Shown: positions 42,617 to 51,017 of the stretch, in pieces
Position numbering within the stretch: position 1 is the first letter of the stretch
Layout: the number at the start of each line of letters is the position of its first letter
From: Butyricimonas faecalis
GTDB taxonomy: Bacteria > Bacteroidota > Bacteroidia > Bacteroidales > Marinifilaceae
Reading direction: 5' to 3'
NCBI RefSeq assembly: GCF_003991565.1
Contig: NZ_CP032820.1
Location: forward strand, 1-51,017
DNA length: 51,017 bases
The notes under the pieces: generated by a model
What the model was told of the DNA's origin: nothing
The model's database searches: none
What the model saw: only the letters and a program-made list of their open reading frames with translations
Translations under genes and position numbers: made by a program

Positions 42617-43735
42617 ATGAGTAAATGCAAGACAGTAACCTTGCGCAAGCGCAAGATCAAGAACGGTACACAGTATTCGCTGTGTCTGGACTATTATCCC
42701 GGCTACCGTGACAACACCACCATGAAAGTGATAACACGTGAAGCTCTGGGTATTTACATTTTTGCCAAGCCTGCCAACCAGCAGGAGCGTGACTTCAACG
42801 CACGCATGATGAAGAAGGCGGAGATACTCCGCAACAGGCGTTACGAAGCCATCTTCAACGAGAACAACGGCTTCTTTGACAAGGCTAAGATGAAGGGGGA
42901 TTTCCTCGCCTACTTCAAGGAACTGGCAGACAGGAGAAATATCAAGTGGCAGCACGTCTACAAGCACTTCGAGCGGTTCGTGGGCGGCAAATGTACCTTT
43001 GAAGAGGTGGATGTGGACCTGTGCCGCAAGTTCATGGAGTACCTGCTGAACGCTCCCCAGACCATACACACCAACCAAAAGCTGCATATCAATTCTGCGG
43101 CAGGCTACTGGTCGGCTTTCCGTGCCGTCCTGCACACGGCCTACCGTGACAGGAAGATAAAGGAGAATCCCAACGGCTTTCTGGACCGTATCGAGAGTAT
43201 TCCCACCATGAGGGAGCATCTGAGCCAGGAGGAACTGATACGGCTTGCCGAAACGCCATGCGAGGAAGAGGTTCTGAAAAGGGCTTTCCTTTTCGCCTGC
43301 CTGACAGGATTGAGGAAGAGCGACATCAGGCAGCTTACCTGGCAGCAGATACAGCCGTACACCAACGGCAAGATGTTCGTTACCACCCGTATGCAGAAGA
43401 CGAAGCAGATTGTTCACAATCCCATCAGCGATGAAGCCTACGGACTGCTCGGGGAGCGGCATGAAGGGCTTATCTTCGAGGGCTTCAAGGATAAGATGCT
43501 GCAGGGGCCCCTGAAGCGTTGGCTGTCAGCGGCAGGCATAACCAAGAAGATAACCTTCCATTGCACCCGGCATTCATTCGGAAGCCTGCACGTGGAAATG
43601 GGCACGGACATGGCTGTCATACAAGCCTGTCTGGGACACAAGAACATTACCACCACACAGATCTATTCCAAGATGGCTGCACAGCAGATGTGTGACGTGG
43701 TGGACAAGATAACCCTGAAACGCAAGGAGGCATAG
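42617..43735 (+). CDS. int: Tyrosine recombinase (integrase of the mobilizable transposon)
   Basis: The 372-residue integrase has an SAM-like N-terminal domain (about 95-180) and the catalytic residues R233 (GLRKSDIRQL), H315-x-x-R318 (HCTRHSFGS), H341 (LGHKN) and Y350 (QIYSKM). Length is typical for Bacteroides mobile elements. It integrates and excises the element; the crossover is probably at the ATT junctions. Confidence 0.95.
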   Translation: MSKCKTVTLRKRKIKNGTQYSLCLDYYPGYRDNTTMKVITREALGIYIFAKPANQQERDFNARMMKKAEILRNRRYEAIFNENNGFFDKAKMKGDFLAYFKELADRRNIKWQHVYKHFERFVGGKCTFEEVDVDLCRKFMEYLLNAPQTIHTNQKLHINSAAGYWSAFRAVLHTAYRDRKIKENPNGFLDRIESIPTMREHLSQEELIRLAETPCEEEVLKRAFLFACLTGLRKSDIRQLTWQQIQPYTNGKMFVTTRMQKTKQIVHNPISDEAYGLLGERHEGLIFEGFKDKMLQGPLKRWLSAAGITKKITFHCTRHSFGSLHVEMGTDMAVIQACLGHKNITTTQIYSKMAAQQMCDVVDKITLKRKEA

Positions 43736-43756
43736 GCCTGTTTCAGGGTATTCAGG

Positions 43757-43792
43757 GGGAGCGGTTATTGCGTGCAGGCTTTAACCGCTCCC
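43757..43792. terminator. Terminator of int
   Basis: GGGAGCGGTTA and TAACCGCTCCC pair around a 14-base loop, 21 bases after the integrase stop, followed by a CTGTTTC tract. Confidence 0.75.
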
Positions 43793-43927
43793 TCTGTTTC
43801 TAATGGCACCATTCCCTAAAAAGTCATTATAGTATGATATTCGGGTATGATTCCGGGCTTTTGGTGAAAAACATTGAAAAAGAAACCGCCAACCAAAGCT
43901 AAAGAGCAATAATTGGAAGAATACAAT

Positions 43928-43935
43928 TAAATTTG
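43928..43935 (+). promoter_or_regulatory. Possible -7 box TAAATTTG
   Basis: Matches TAnnTTTG, 42 bases before the ATG at 43977. No TTTG lies at the proper distance upstream. It starts the next gene group after the int terminator. Confidence 0.4.
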
Positions 43936-43976
43936 CAAAGACCTGACAGTTACAAGTAATAACCGAAAAAAACGAT

Positions 43977-44807
43977 ATGGAACCAACGATAAAGGACAAA
44001 TACATCATTCTGGGATTCATCGGCGTTGCCATCTGCCTGATTTCCTTTTTTATCACACTGATTGTCTCCGCAAGTTTCAATCAGGACAATTTTGTAAGGC
44101 TGATAGTCTTTGTATGCAGCAACATTCTCGGCTGGCTGCTCTATCTCTCTTTCCAGACGGTCATTTTCGACTCATACGAGATCTGGAAACTCAAGTCCGG
44201 CAAGAAAAAGGCATCTGCCGGAATCATAAAGGCTCAGGAAGAACAGCCACAGGATACGCATGAACCTGCTGCTCCGACACCGATGCCGACAGGCGGGGAA
44301 GCAACCCCGGATATAAAACCGGTAGAGATTGCCATTGCCCCGGAACTTCACGAAAAGAACCGTGCCAGCTATGAGGACAGACAGAAGCAGGAAGAAGCGG
44401 AACGGATCCGCATGGTCATGGAGTACATCCACTTCGTCATGCCCCGTATTGCCGACAAGGAGACCGTCAACCATATCTGTGCCGAGGTCAACAAGTGGAT
44501 GTGCCTTCACAGCTACAAGCCCAAGCCGATAACAGGACGGCTGACCAGAGAGATTACCAACATTCCGCTCCGCCATTTCGTGTGGAACATCTCCGAGCGT
44601 TTCATGTACAAGAAATACTACAACGGGGACAACCGTGCCAATTTTATCAAGACCCTTTTTCCACGTGAATTTGCCGACACGGATATAGCGACCATAAAGA
44701 ACTTCAAGGTCGATCCGTCAAAGACGCTGATTCCCATTGACGAACCCGAAAACGGCAGTCTGGACTTCCATTATCCCGAAGATTATGTACGGGAAGTGAA
44801 CAGTTGA
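43977..44807 (+). CDS. Membrane protein of the mobilizable transposon
   Basis: The 276-residue protein has two N-terminal membrane helices (about 10-31 and 40-62), a Pro/Glu-rich linker (85-115) and a soluble helical C-terminal domain (about 130-260) with RHFVWNISERFMYKKYYNG. I do not recognise a family, though similar genes lie between int and xis in related elements. It could control excision or transfer. Confidence 0.6.
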   Translation: MEPTIKDKYIILGFIGVAICLISFFITLIVSASFNQDNFVRLIVFVCSNILGWLLYLSFQTVIFDSYEIWKLKSGKKKASAGIIKAQEEQPQDTHEPAAPTPMPTGGEATPDIKPVEIAIAPELHEKNRASYEDRQKQEEAERIRMVMEYIHFVMPRIADKETVNHICAEVNKWMCLHSYKPKPITGRLTREITNIPLRHFVWNISERFMYKKYYNGDNRANFIKTLFPREFADTDIATIKNFKVDPSKTLIPIDEPENGSLDFHYPEDYVREVNS

Positions 44808-44874
44808 CCGTTTCCCGGGGATATAACAACAATAACGACAAGTATCAGGCAATACGTAACAGCCTGTATCTCAT

Positions 44875-44986
44875 TGTTTCCCGAATAACTTTGCCCCTCA
44901 TTCACGGTTGGACATCGTTATTCGGGAATTATTTTGCAATGACCTTTCGTGAAGATATTCACGGCCATATCATTGCGGTCCTTTGC
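44875..44986. promoter_or_regulatory. Inverted repeat and int/xis leader element (copy 2)
   Basis: CCCGAATAAC (about 44880) and GTTATTCGGG (about 44917-44926) form a long-range inverted repeat. The leader element shared with int (TCGTGAAGATATTCACGGC...TCCTTTGC) follows at 44945-44986, just before the xis-like gene. This looks like a regulatory site. Confidence 0.5.
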
Positions 44987-45017
44987 GCCAAGCCTTACAA
45001 AAGAGGCGAGTACGCAA

Positions 45018-45392
45018 ATGGAAAAAACAGTGATTACATTCAACGACCTTCCCGAGGTCGTAGCCCAGCTTCGGGACGAAGTGATGAGCTTGAGAAGCCT
45101 GCTTACCGAGCAGCGCAGTGTGAACAATGCAAAGGCGGTGGACACCCATGTCCCCATGTCCGTGGATGAAGCGGCGGAATATCTCGGTATTCCCAAGGGA
45201 ACGCTCTACATGAAACTGTCGGACGGAAGCATTCCGGCCACCAAGCCCGGCAAACGCTATTGCCTTTACCGTGACGAACTGGACAGATGGCTGGAATCCT
45301 CCCGCAAGAATCCCGTACCCCTGTCCGATGAGGAACTCAGCGAGTCCATGTCCTCCTCCCACCGCCGCAAGCCCGGTCAACGTAACTGGTAA
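45018..45392 (+). CDS. xis: Excisionase-like HTH protein
   Basis: The start at 45018 is preferred; an in-frame ATG at 44949 lies within the leader element. The 124-residue protein has a coiled-coil N-terminus and a MerR/HTH_17 unit (about 50-98: MSVDEAAEYLGIPKGTLYMKLSDGSIPATKPGKRYCLYRDELDRWL), as in excisionases. It ends five bases before the ATPase gene. Confidence 0.78.
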   Translation: MEKTVITFNDLPEVVAQLRDEVMSLRSLLTEQRSVNNAKAVDTHVPMSVDEAAEYLGIPKGTLYMKLSDGSIPATKPGKRYCLYRDELDRWLESSRKNPVPLSDEELSESMSSSHRRKPGQRNW

Positions 45393-45397
45393 GAGCC

Positions 45398-46552
45398 ATG
45401 GAAGAGGACAAGAACTATATTAGCATGATACATGGCGACCTGACGAGGGCAGCCCAGATGCAGAACGGTATGCCGGAAAATATCGGTGTAATGAGCATAA
45501 AGACCGCCAACCGGACCATACTCGAAGCATCACAGCTGCCCACGCCCCGTGCGTTGTGGGACAGCTTCTGGTACGAGGGGGAACTGTCCTGCCTCTTTGC
45601 AGATTCCAACGTGGGGAAATCCATCCTTGCCGTCCAGATAGCCGACCGTATAGCACGGACTGACAACGTGCTTTATCTGGACTTTGAACTCTCTGAAAAG
45701 CAGTTCCAGCTCCGCTATACCGACGAGTACGGAAAGCCTTACATTTTTCCCGAAAGGCTGTACCGGGTATCGCTTGACTGCGACGCCCTTCTCGATGCCG
45801 ACTTTGAAGGGACGATCATCGGCAGCATCGAACAGATGGCACAGCAGACCCGCTGCAGGATCTTCATCGTTGACAACCTTACTTACCTGTGCTGTGCCAT
45901 GGAGAAAGGCGATGCGGCGGGACGGCTGATGATACAGCTCAACAATCTCAAAAAGAGATACGGGCTTTCCATCCTAGTCCTGGCACACACCCCAAAGCGT
46001 TCACTGGACTGTCCCATCACGTCCAACGACCTTGCCGGAAGCAAGCGGCTCTACAATTTCTTTGACAGCGTGTTTGTCATCGGGAAAAGCGCACTGGACG
46101 GGGGACTACGCTATGTGAAGCAGCTCAAGGTCCGTTACGGGACATTCTCGTACGATGCCGACAATGTGATTGTCTATGAGATTGAGAAAACGGACGCCTT
46201 CCTGCAATTCGTGTTCAGGGGCTATTCAACCGAAAAGGAACACCTGAAGAAACCGGGTGACAACGAATCGGGACAAAGGGATTGCCTTATCCTGCAACTG
46301 TCCCAATCAGGGAAGTCAGTCCGGGAGATAGCCTCGCAGGTCAATTGCGGCAAGTCCACCGTCAGCCGGATAATCCAGCGCAGCAAGGAGGACAGGAACG
46401 CGGCCGTCCCGGGTGTCCCGCTGTCCCGTCCCAAGGAGAACGGGACAATGGGACAGGTGGGACAGCATGGGACAGATGGGACAAGCGGGACAGCAGGAGA
46501 AGCAAGGCAGGCGGATCTGTTTGCAGGACATGAAAAGGAGGACAAGCCATGA
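45398..46552 (+). CDS. RecA/RepA-like hexameric helicase-type ATPase
   Basis: The 384-residue protein has Walker A ADSNVGKS (68-75), Walker B RIFIVDNLTYL (about 159-169) and LVLAHTPKR, as in RSF1010 RepA-like helicases found in mobilizable elements. A C-terminal HTH (about 303-325, SVREIASQVNCGKSTVSRIIQ) is followed by a Gly/Thr-rich tail encoded by GGGACA repeats. It may unwind the excised element for replication or transfer, with the primase-like protein downstream. Confidence 0.85.
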   Translation: MEEDKNYISMIHGDLTRAAQMQNGMPENIGVMSIKTANRTILEASQLPTPRALWDSFWYEGELSCLFADSNVGKSILAVQIADRIARTDNVLYLDFELSEKQFQLRYTDEYGKPYIFPERLYRVSLDCDALLDADFEGTIIGSIEQMAQQTRCRIFIVDNLTYLCCAMEKGDAAGRLMIQLNNLKKRYGLSILVLAHTPKRSLDCPITSNDLAGSKRLYNFFDSVFVIGKSALDGGLRYVKQLKVRYGTFSYDADNVIVYEIEKTDAFLQFVFRGYSTEKEHLKKPGDNESGQRDCLILQLSQSGKSVREIASQVNCGKSTVSRIIQRSKEDRNAAVPGVPLSRPKENGTMGQVGQHGTDGTSGTAGEARQADLFAGHEKEDKP

Positions 46553-46720
46553 AAAAGCAGCCTGCACACGGCTGTATGACAGCCGACCGTATCATTTACA
46601 GGACATGGGAGCATACAAACCGGGCCCTGATTTTCCAGAGTGTCCCGGGGTGTCCCAAGTGTCCCACTGTCCCAGCCTTTAGGGGGCGGGACAGTGGGAC
46701 AACGGGACAAACAGTAGAAA
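46430..46720. repeat. GGGACA/TGTCCC repeat cluster, possible iterons
   Basis: Six GGGACA copies start at 46442, 46450, 46459, 46469, 46478 and 46487 (steps 8-10). A TGTCCC group follows at about 46639-46672, and more GGGACA copies at about 46689-46715. The cluster spans the ATPase tail and the gap before the primase-like gene. Dense oriented repeats between helicase- and primase-like genes are what an origin would look like. Confidence 0.65.
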
Positions 46721-46740
46721 ACCAATCATCAAAAAAAGTC

Positions 46741-47853
46741 ATGAGCAACTATTCATTACAGAAATATAAAGGAACGTCAACACGGCATACCTGTCCGAAT
46801 TGCGGGGACAGACGTTCCTTTGCCTACTACGTGGACGAAAGCGGTACGCCCCTTCACCCGTCAGTCGGCAGATGCAACCACGAAAGCGGCTGCGGGTATC
46901 ATTATACGCCCAGACAGTATTTTCACGACCACCCCGAATGCCGGACCGCCGGTGATTTCTCTTCCGGCAGGCAATGTATGGCGCAGAAGCCCAAGCAACC
47001 GCTGCAACAGACAGCCATCGGTTACATACCGCCACACTATGTGGAGAAATCGCAGAGCTTGCATAGCAACTTCTGCCGTTTCCTTTCAGTACTGCTTGAT
47101 TCCTATTACGGCAGCAAGGCAAAGGAAGTGCTGGAACGGTTGATGGAGGATTACCGTCTGGGAGCTACCCGTGACGGTGCGGTCATCTTCTGGCAGATTG
47201 ACCGGGAGAACAAGGTACGGACAGGCAAGGTGATGCAGTACAATCCCGGGGACGGACACCGTGTAAAGGACGGACAGACATCGGCAGTGAACTGGATACA
47301 CAGCATACTGAAAAGGCAACGGGTACTGGCGGAGGGATGGCAGCTTTCCCAATGCCTTTTCGGGGAACACCTGTTGAGTGTCTATCCTGACAAGGTGGCG
47401 GTTCTGGTGGAATCCGAGAAGAGTGCCGTTATCGGTTCCGCCCTCTTCCCCGGCTATGTATGGCTGGCGGCAGGAGGCAAAAGCCAGTTGCGGGAGGAAA
47501 AGCTCCGTGTGCTGACCGGGCGGACCGTGCTTCTCTTTCCGGATGCCGATGCCTATGCCGAATGGAAAGAGCGTGCCGACGGCATGACCTTCTGCAAGGT
47601 GATGGTGTCTGACCTCATAGAGAAGAACGCAACGCCGGAGCAGAAGGCGGCACATATCGACATAGCCGACTGGATAATCTTCCAGATCCGGGAAAGCAGG
47701 ATAAATTGTACAGCCGACCATCTGGTGGAAGCGGAAAGAATCCTGCAAAGGATGATAGAAAAGAACCCCGCCCTTCAAAAGCTGATAGATGATCTGGGGC
47801 TTGTGCTGGTCGGTGCATCCTCAATCGGCAGCGGTGACGGAACCCCTCCTTAA
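46741..47853 (+). CDS. Primase-like protein with zinc finger and Toprim-like core (DUF6371-type)
   Basis: The start at 46741 (MSNYSLQKYKGTS) is preferred; a longer in-frame start at 46549 would include the repeat cluster. The 370-residue protein has a zinc finger (CPNCGDRRSF...CNHESGCGYH, about 17-52) and a Toprim-like core (VAVLVESEKSAVIGSALFPG and VLLFPDADAYAEW). It resembles primases of mobile elements. It likely works with the ATPase gene upstream. Confidence 0.75.
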   Translation: MSNYSLQKYKGTSTRHTCPNCGDRRSFAYYVDESGTPLHPSVGRCNHESGCGYHYTPRQYFHDHPECRTAGDFSSGRQCMAQKPKQPLQQTAIGYIPPHYVEKSQSLHSNFCRFLSVLLDSYYGSKAKEVLERLMEDYRLGATRDGAVIFWQIDRENKVRTGKVMQYNPGDGHRVKDGQTSAVNWIHSILKRQRVLAEGWQLSQCLFGEHLLSVYPDKVAVLVESEKSAVIGSALFPGYVWLAAGGKSQLREEKLRVLTGRTVLLFPDADAYAEWKERADGMTFCKVMVSDLIEKNATPEQKAAHIDIADWIIFQIRESRINCTADHLVEAERILQRMIEKNPALQKLIDDLGLVLVGASSIGSGDGTPP

Positions 47854-47910
47854 CGGAGGAGAGCGGAAACCGAAGGTTGTAGTGTACGGACAATGGCTTG
47901 CCATTGATAT

Positions 47911-48085
47911 AGCCCACTATAACTACACGCTTCGCTTACGTAGTTGTGGGCTCTCCCGAGAGGATTAGGGTTTTACCCTAATAACCCACTCAGGGCGTTT
48001 CTCCCCTGAGAACCCAGAGCAAAGAGTGACCCTCTCTTTGCAATCTCCGCTTATGGGTTGCACCCCTAAGAACCCCATGCGTTTA
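47911..48085. other. Candidate oriT of the mobilizable transposon
   Basis: A chain of inverted repeats lies directly upstream of the MobV relaxase gene: AGCCCAC...AACTAC with GTAGTTGTGGGCT (47911-47952), CTCTCCCGAGAG, ATTAGGGttttACCCTAAT (47964-47982), CTCAGGG...CCCTGAG and an ATGGGTT/AACCCCAT pair. MobV oriTs usually lie upstream of mob. The nick site is not assigned. Confidence 0.55.
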
Positions 48086-48135
48086 CGGACAGCGGAAAAG
48101 CTAACAATAAAGTACAAACCAAAAAACAAGTATCT

Positions 48136-49539
48136 ATGGCAACAAAATCAAGCATACATATCAAGCCCTGCAACATCGCATCGAGCGAGGCTCACAACAG
48201 GAGGACTGCCGAATACATGCGCCACATCGGAGAGTCCAGAATCTATGTCGTTCCTGAACTATCCACCGATAACGAACAGTGGATAAATCCCGACTTCGGC
48301 AGTCCGGATTTGCGGACGCATTATGACAATATCAGACAGATGGTAAAGGAAAAGACCGGACGTGCCATGCAGGAAAAGGAGCGTGAACGCAAAGGCAAGA
48401 ACGGTAAAATAGTCAAGATTGCGGGATGCTCCCCCATACGTGAAGGAGTGCTGCTTGTCAGGTCGGACACCACACTGGCAGACGTGCGTAAATTCGGTGA
48501 GGAGTGTCAAAGACGCTGGGGAATCACACCGCTGCAAATCTTCCTGCACAAGGATGAAGGGCATTGGCTGAACGGTCAGCCGGAAGCGGAAGACAGGGAA
48601 AGCTTCAAAGTCGGGGACAGATGGTTCAAGCCGAACTATCATGCCCATATCGTTTTCGACTGGATGAACCACGAAACAGGAAAGAGCCGAAAGCTCAATG
48701 ACGATGACATGATGCAGATGCAGACCCTTGCATCCGACATCCTGCTGATGGAACGCGGGCAGTCAAAGGTTGTCACTGGTAAGGAGCATCTGGAACGGAA
48801 CGACTTTATCATTGAGAAGCAGAAAGCTGAACTGCAACGCATGGATGCAGCCAAACGGCACAAAGAAGAACAGATAAATCTTGCCGAGCAGGAACTGAAA
48901 CAGGTGAAATCAGAAATACGCACTGACAAGTTAAAGAAGACAGCCACCACGGCAGCGACAGCCATAACTAGTGGAGTTGCTTCTCTTTTCGGGAGTGGAA
49001 AACTGAAAGAACTGGAACGTGCCAACGAAAAACTGCAAGACGAGGTTTCAAAACGGAACACCAATATTGAAAAATTGCAGAGCCAAGTACAGCAGATGCA
49101 GAAACAGCATGATACGCAAATCCACAATCTCAGAGAAATGCACAGGCAGGAACTTGACATGAAAGAAAAAGAACTGTCACGGCTCGCCAGAATCATAGAC
49201 AAGGCTTTTAGGTGGTTTCCGATGTTCAGGGAAATGCTGCGCATGGAAAAGTTTTGTGCCATGCTGGGATTCTCTAAAGAAATGACTGAAAGTCTTATAG
49301 TCAAAAAAGAAGCCCTGAAATGTAGCGGTAAAATCTATTCCGAGCAACACAGGCGGAACTTTGATATAAAGGATGATATTTTAAGGGTGGAAAATGACCC
49401 TGACGATGAAAGCAGGCTGAACCTGACAATAAACAGGAAGCCGATTGCCGACTGGTTCAGGGAGCAATGGCACAGGCTTAGATATGGAGCAAGAGTGCCG
49501 CAACAGGAAGAAAGAAAAAGTAGAGGATTCAAATTATAA
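48136..49539 (+). CDS. mobA: MobV-family relaxase of the mobilizable transposon
   Basis: The 467-residue relaxase has the Mob/Pre pattern: HKDEGH (138-143) and NYHAHIVFDW with H169 and H171. A long coiled coil follows (about 220-345). It nicks the element at its oriT so that it can be carried by conjugative systems such as that of the host plasmid. A perfect terminator follows. Confidence 0.92.
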   Translation: MATKSSIHIKPCNIASSEAHNRRTAEYMRHIGESRIYVVPELSTDNEQWINPDFGSPDLRTHYDNIRQMVKEKTGRAMQEKERERKGKNGKIVKIAGCSPIREGVLLVRSDTTLADVRKFGEECQRRWGITPLQIFLHKDEGHWLNGQPEAEDRESFKVGDRWFKPNYHAHIVFDWMNHETGKSRKLNDDDMMQMQTLASDILLMERGQSKVVTGKEHLERNDFIIEKQKAELQRMDAAKRHKEEQINLAEQELKQVKSEIRTDKLKKTATTAATAITSGVASLFGSGKLKELERANEKLQDEVSKRNTNIEKLQSQVQQMQKQHDTQIHNLREMHRQELDMKEKELSRLARIIDKAFRWFPMFREMLRMEKFCAMLGFSKEMTESLIVKKEALKCSGKIYSEQHRRNFDIKDDILRVENDPDDESRLNLTINRKPIADWFREQWHRLRYGARVPQQEERKSRGFKL

Positions 49540-49551
49540 TAGAAGCAATTT

Positions 49552-49607
49552 GATTAGTAATCTAAAAGCACTCCGATAACGATTAGAGTGCTTTTAGATT
49601 ACTAATC
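49552..49607. terminator. 22-bp perfect-stem two-way terminator
   Basis: GATTAGTAATCTAAAAGCAC and its continuation CTC pair exactly with 49586-49607; loop of 12 bases. It originally separated the converging mob and cfxA genes. The IS now lies between it and cfxA, so cfxA transcripts run antisense into the IS before reaching it. Confidence 0.88.
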
Positions 49608-49637
49608 ATTAATTATCAAAGCAAGTGCAGTTTAAGA

Positions 49638-49645
49638 TTTTACTG
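49638..49645. repeat. IS target-site duplication (left copy), TTTTACTG
   Basis: Identical to 1340-1347. It precedes the left IS end (GAGAGCGTAAATTAAAGTG, from 49646). Confidence 0.9.
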
Positions 49646-51017
49646 GAGAGCGTAAATTAAAGTGTGTCAAGTAAGGTAAAAAATAATAACTTTAGACACA
49701 CTTTTTTATTATGAGCGAAAGATTTGATTACGAACAGTTCAAGGCGAACGCCATAGAACAATTGAAGGCGGGAGTACCACTATCCGGCAAGGACGGAGTA
49801 TTGGCACCGCTGTTGGAGAATCTGCTTAACAGCGCGCTGGAAGGAGAGATGGACAGCCATCTGGAAGGAGTAGAACGGGAGTACGGGAATCGGCGCAACG
49901 GGCACATGAGCAAGCAGGTCCAGACCTCGATGGGCGAAATAACGATCAACACGCCGCGGGACAGGGACGGGACATTCGACCCGCAGGTTGTCCGGAAGAG
50001 GGAGAAGATACTGGCGGACTCATTGGCGGACAGGATAATAGGGCTGTATGCCATCGGGAACAGCACGAGGGAGATAAGCGACATACTGGAGGAGCAGTTC
50101 GGGAACAGGATATCGGCGGAGACGATCAGCAGCATCACGGACAGGGTGCTGCCGGAGATCCAGGCATGGAAGAGCCGGGCGCTGGAAAGCGTCTATCCCA
50201 TAGTATGGCTTGATGCGGTGCATTATAAGGTGATGGACGAGAAGAACCGTCCTGTGACCAGAGCCATATATAATGTTCTGGCAATCAATTCGGAAGGCCG
50301 CAAGGAATTGCTCGGGATGTACATATCCAAGAGCGAGGGTGCGAACTTCTGGCTGGGTGTCCTGACCGACCTCCAGAGCAGAGGAGTCCGGGACATCCTC
50401 ATAGCGTGCGTTGACGGGCTGAAGGGTTTCCCGGATGCGATAGCGAGCGTCTTTCCCGAGACCACGGTGCAGTTGTGTATAGTCCACCAGATACGCAACT
50501 CGATAAAGTATGTGGCCAGCAAGCGGCAGAAGGAGTTCATGAAGGATCTGAAGCAGGTCTACCAGGCGGTGAACAAGGATGCGGCGGAACAGGCTCTGGA
50601 TGAGCTGGAACTGAAGTGGGGCGAGGACTATCCGATAGTCATCAAGAGCTGGCGTGACAACTGGGAAAGGCTCAGCGCGTACTTCCAATACTCCGAACAC
50701 ATACGGCGCATAATATACACCACCAACACCGTGGAGGGCTACCACCGCCAGTTGCGTAAGGTCACCAAGAACAAGGGGGTCTTTCCGAACGACACAGCCC
50801 TCGAAAAACTTGTGTTTATGGCATTTACAAGAATCAGACGCAAGTGGACGCAGCCTGTCCAGAACTGGGGTCAGACTGCCCAGCAACTGGCCATCCTGTT
50901 CCCGGACAGGTTCAGGATACTGTCCTGAAAAAACACTATTATTTGGAGTTCTTTGATAGGTTTGATAAATTAGCGGTTGGAGTAGGCGGCCATGGCCGCC
51001 TACTCCGACACAACAAA
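49646..51017 (+). mobile_element. IS256-family insertion sequence, left end and gene (same copy as 1-1339)
   Basis: The left inverted end is 49646-49672. Bases 49711-51017 repeat 1-1307 exactly, and the window stops 32 bases short of the right IS end, which is found at 1308-1339. A second closing palindrome copy is at 50979-51006. Confidence 0.92.
49711..50928 (+). CDS. IS256-family transposase (repeat of the gene at 1-1218)
   Basis: The sequence is base-for-base the same as 1-1218: 405 residues with D168, D235 and E342. Here its upstream region is visible: a GTGTGTC...GACACAC inverted repeat (about 49662-49702) lies between the IS end and the ATG and could limit transposase expression. On the circular map this is one gene, not two. 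Confidence 0.95.
   Translation: MSERFDYEQFKANAIEQLKAGVPLSGKDGVLAPLLENLLNSALEGEMDSHLEGVEREYGNRRNGHMSKQVQTSMGEITINTPRDRDGTFDPQVVRKREKILADSLADRIIGLYAIGNSTREISDILEEQFGNRISAETISSITDRVLPEIQAWKSRALESVYPIVWLDAVHYKVMDEKNRPVTRAIYNVLAINSEGRKELLGMYISKSEGANFWLGVLTDLQSRGVRDILIACVDGLKGFPDAIASVFPETTVQLCIVHQIRNSIKYVASKRQKEFMKDLKQVYQAVNKDAAEQALDELELKWGEDYPIVIKSWRDNWERLSAYFQYSEHIRRIIYTTNTVEGYHRQLRKVTKNKGVFPNDTALEKLVFMAFTRIRRKWTQPVQNWGQTAQQLAILFPDRFRILS

Larger units (their letters stand above)
41188..51017. mobile_element. Tn4555-like mobilizable transposon, left part
   Basis: The GC-rich block starts right after the ATT at 41185-41187 inside traL. It carries a multi-HTH protein, tyrosine integrase, a membrane protein, Xis-like HTH, helicase-like ATPase, primase-like protein and MobV relaxase, then continues over the window ends to cfxA and 3173. 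Without the IS and its 8-bp duplication it is about 10.3 kb. Family assignment is by gene order as I recall Tn4555; junction sequences should be compared. Confidence 0.8.

Noticed and set aside
47086..47778. Long minus-strand frame inside the primase-like gene
   Set aside because: Antisense shadow in GC-rich DNA; the plus-strand protein has clear zinc-finger and Toprim-like motifs.
1..51017. Composite transposon bounded by two IS256-family copies
   Set aside because: The target duplication and cfxA end match only if both copies are the same IS on a circle; the right copy also stops before its own right end.

Overview
The window reads as one circular, about 49.7-kb conjugative plasmid of a Bacteroides-type (Bacteroidales) host. 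It was opened inside an insertion sequence, so its first 1,307 bases are repeated at its end. Evidence for the host group: Bacteroides-specific transfer genes (TraE, F, G, J, K, M, N, O types), a Rep_3/RepB initiator beside iterons, promoters of the TTTG-N20-TAnnTTTG kind rather than -35/-10 boxes, the CfxA beta-lactamase, and a Tn4555-like mobilizable transposon. The backbone is AT-rich; the inserted transposon is clearly GC-richer, apart from cfxA.

Circularity has three supports. The left end of the IS at 49646 and the right end of the IS at 1339 carry matching 27-bp inverted ends and the same 8-bp target duplication (TTTTACTG). Removing the IS restores a normal CfxA C-terminus (VKS-stop). 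traL is cut at 41187 and its missing 3' part lies in frame at 3174-3326. Read as a circle, the order is traE-F-G-(traI-like)-orf-J-K-traL' [transposon with mob, IS and cfxA] 'traL-traM-N-orfs-traO-lipoprotein-OmpA.

Layout: 1-3173, right part of the transposon (IS, cfxA, abi remnant). 3174-8261, end of the transfer operon. 8262-9042, the first large non-coding repeat module. 9043-11444, toxin-antitoxin-like operon (DUF3791/DUF3990-like pair plus zeta-type kinase). 11491-12156, M23 peptidase. 12197-18973, plus-strand operon with DUF3945/DUF4099-like proteins, a Toprim primase-like protein, a second TraI-like protein, a stand-alone topoisomerase zinc-ribbon protein and HU. 19148-21710, coupling protein and an XRE regulator. 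22002-25487 (minus), TraB/ParA/relaxase/MobC-type mobilization genes, with a candidate oriT at 25510-25586. 26181-26590, iteron origin. 26592-30909 (minus), repB and a string of small unknown genes. 31923-33950 (minus), ArdC-like antirestriction protein and a serine recombinase. 34096-41190, core type IV secretion genes. 41188-51017, left part of the Tn4555-like element (multi-HTH protein, integrase, Xis-like, helicase-like ATPase, primase-like, MobV relaxase, IS).

The most unusual feature is a family of non-coding modules. They carry GATACC boxes at fixed spacings of about 55 and 44 bp (multiples of 11), in five B-type and four A-type copies. Most B-type copies sit just upstream of a promoter and share its orientation. 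Three operons also share a nearly identical promoter plus 5' leader. Together these look like a plasmid-wide regulatory or structural element that I cannot assign to a known family.
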